A DNA stretch of 64,000 nt from CAZYQW01 sp964649825. Lineage in GTDB: Bacteria > Planctomycetota > B15-G4 > JADJEK01. The stretch is from positions 62,001-126,000 of the forward strand of contig CAZYQW010000096.1 in NCBI GenBank assembly GCA_964649825.1. The letters are read 5' to 3'. The notes under the pieces are model-generated. The model made no database searches and was not told where the DNA came from. It worked only from the letters and a program-made list of their open reading frames with translations. Position numbers and translations under genes: made by a program. Positions 63,080-64,000 of this stretch are shown here, one piece after another; within the stretch, counting starts at the first letter, position 1, and every line of letters starts with the position of its first letter.

Positions 63080-64000
63080 ATGCTGCACCGGTGGTTCCCA
63101 CGGTCCTTCGTTCTCGTTCTGGTCCTGCTCACCGCCTTCTCCGGCTGTGAGTCCTCGCGATTCAAGGGCGTTCGGACCGGGCCCCCCTTCGCCGAAGCGT
63201 TCCCGGATCCCTCCGTCCTGCTGACGACGAGCGACGTCGACGCCACCCGCCAACTCCTGCGGGCCGTGATCCTCCCCGAGACCCGAGAGCACCACGACCA
63301 GCTTCGTGCGCTCCTCGACGCGAAGGACGAAGTCGACGCGGAGCACCTGCTCTTGTTGACGGAAGCGGTGGCGGAGATCGAGTTCGTGCGCGTCGAATCG
63401 TGGTCGCTCGTCGGCGGATTGACGTCATCCATGTCGGTCACGATCGAGCTGAACGGCGAACCCATCGTCTTCCATCCACGCGGTGCGTCACGGTTCGCAT
63501 CCAACGTCGACGAGATCCTCCTCGACGGCACGAGCAAGATCGTGCGTCCGGTGGATCGCCTCGCGTTTGGACGTTTGCTCGGACGCACTCAATCGGACGA
63601 GACGCTGATGACGATCGCAGCGCGGCTGTGGGTCGACGTCGACGATGGATCGCCCGAGGCTCTCCGCGACGTGCTCGACGCGATCCCGAGCAGCTCGATC
63701 CGGCAGGAACTCGTCCTGGCCTATCTCATGCCCGAGGGATACGTCGCGCGCGATCGCGAGCTCATCGTCGTCGAAGCGATGGGGTTCGACTCGAACCGCA
63801 GCGCCGTGATCGAGGCCATCCTGGACCGAAGATCGGACGTGGCGTTCGCCGAACTCGACGCTTTCGTGTCGCAAATGTCGTTCGACTCGGGGCGCGCCGG
63901 TGTCGTCGACCTGGCCGCGCCGAAGCTCTCCTCGCTCGACGGCGACGACCTCGTGAGGGCGATGAAATGGATGTCGTTCGACGCCGGTCGCCACGCCGTC
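63080..64000 (+). CDS. Lipoprotein with DUF4476-like repeats, 3' end outside
   Basis: The frame starts at ATG 63080 (GGAGG six bases upstream) and is open for 307 codons to the window end. The N-terminus MLHRWFPRSFVLVLVLLTAF ends in a lipobox FSGC (Cys23), so the protein is membrane-anchored by lipid. A mixed alpha/beta region (about 40-190) precedes at least three copies of a motif M-x-FD-x-x-R-x-x-V (MGFDSNRSAV, MSFDSGRAGV, MSFDAGRHAV), which is the pattern of DUF4476 repeats. Function unknown; the repeats run on beyond the window. Confidence 0.8.
   Translation, partial: MLHRWFPRSFVLVLVLLTAFSGCESSRFKGVRTGPPFAEAFPDPSVLLTTSDVDATRQLLRAVILPETREHHDQLRALLDAKDEVDAEHLLLLTEAVAEIEFVRVESWSLVGGLTSSMSVTIELNGEPIVFHPRGASRFASNVDEILLDGTSKIVRPVDRLAFGRLLGRTQSDETLMTIAARLWVDVDDGSPEALRDVLDAIPSSSIRQELVLAYLMPEGYVARDRELIVVEAMGFDSNRSAVIEAILDRRSDVAFAELDAFVSQMSFDSGRAGVVDLAAPKLSSLDGDDLVRAMKWMSFDAGRHAV

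Overview
This is a GC-rich bacterial chromosome segment with strong G/C preference at third codon positions. Gene content points to Planctomycetota, probably one of the marine lineages rich in large secreted proteins: two Ser/Thr kinases fused to membrane or TPR regions, several secreted FG-GAP and IPT/TIG proteins with Ala-rich signal peptides, a YetA-like secreted carbohydrate-active protein, a C25 (gingipain-type) peptidase, and a GyrA with a non-proteobacterial QRDR. No 16S rRNA is present, so the assignment is an inference. No rRNA, tRNA or CRISPR was seen.

Layout. 1-8.8 kb: the 3' end of an unknown gene, a sodium:solute symporter, a membrane Ser/Thr kinase and a SWIM-SNF2 helicase. 8.9-23.8 kb: an exported-protein region (M12-like metalloprotease, trypsin-like protease with two P-type domains, two orphan secreted proteins, YetA-like protein, lipoprotein) plus a glutamate dehydrogenase. 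It is interrupted at 11.6-13.3 kb by an island holding an IS91-type transposase remnant and what looks like an integron gene cassette (attC-like palindromes around a CPBP-like membrane protein gene). 24-32.2 kb: a translationally coupled arginase/MFS/Mo-pterin-fold operon, a beta-lactamase-fold pseudoenzyme, a lemA-ABC exporter operon and rsgA. 32.4-45.3 kb: a C25 peptidase, then a two-gene operon joining an alpha/beta hydrolase and a nucleoside-deoxyribosyltransferase-like (DRHyd) domain, each to the same type of C-terminal TPR-S/MAP3K-TRAF-binding-like region, then two divergent paralogous 779-residue FG-GAP/IPT proteins and a third FG-GAP protein. 45.7-55.1 kb: prfC, a second Ser/Thr kinase with a long helical C-terminus, a SixA phosphatase divergent from an orphan sensor histidine kinase, and an M48 peptidase. 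55.3-59.2 kb: gyrA-ribBA. 59.3-63 kb: a tightly coupled operon of an ECF sigma factor, a putative anti-sigma factor, a Spy/CpxP-like small protein, and GspL/PilM-like and GspM/PilO-like secretion or pilus proteins. The window ends inside a lipoprotein with DUF4476-like repeats.

The two most interesting regions are the alpha/beta-hydrolase plus DRHyd/TPR-S operon (35,765-38,562), which has the look of a prokaryotic conflict or immune module and the domain order of the N-terminus of eukaryotic ASK1/MAP3K5, and the attC-flanked cassette (12,175-13,285) with no integrase in view.
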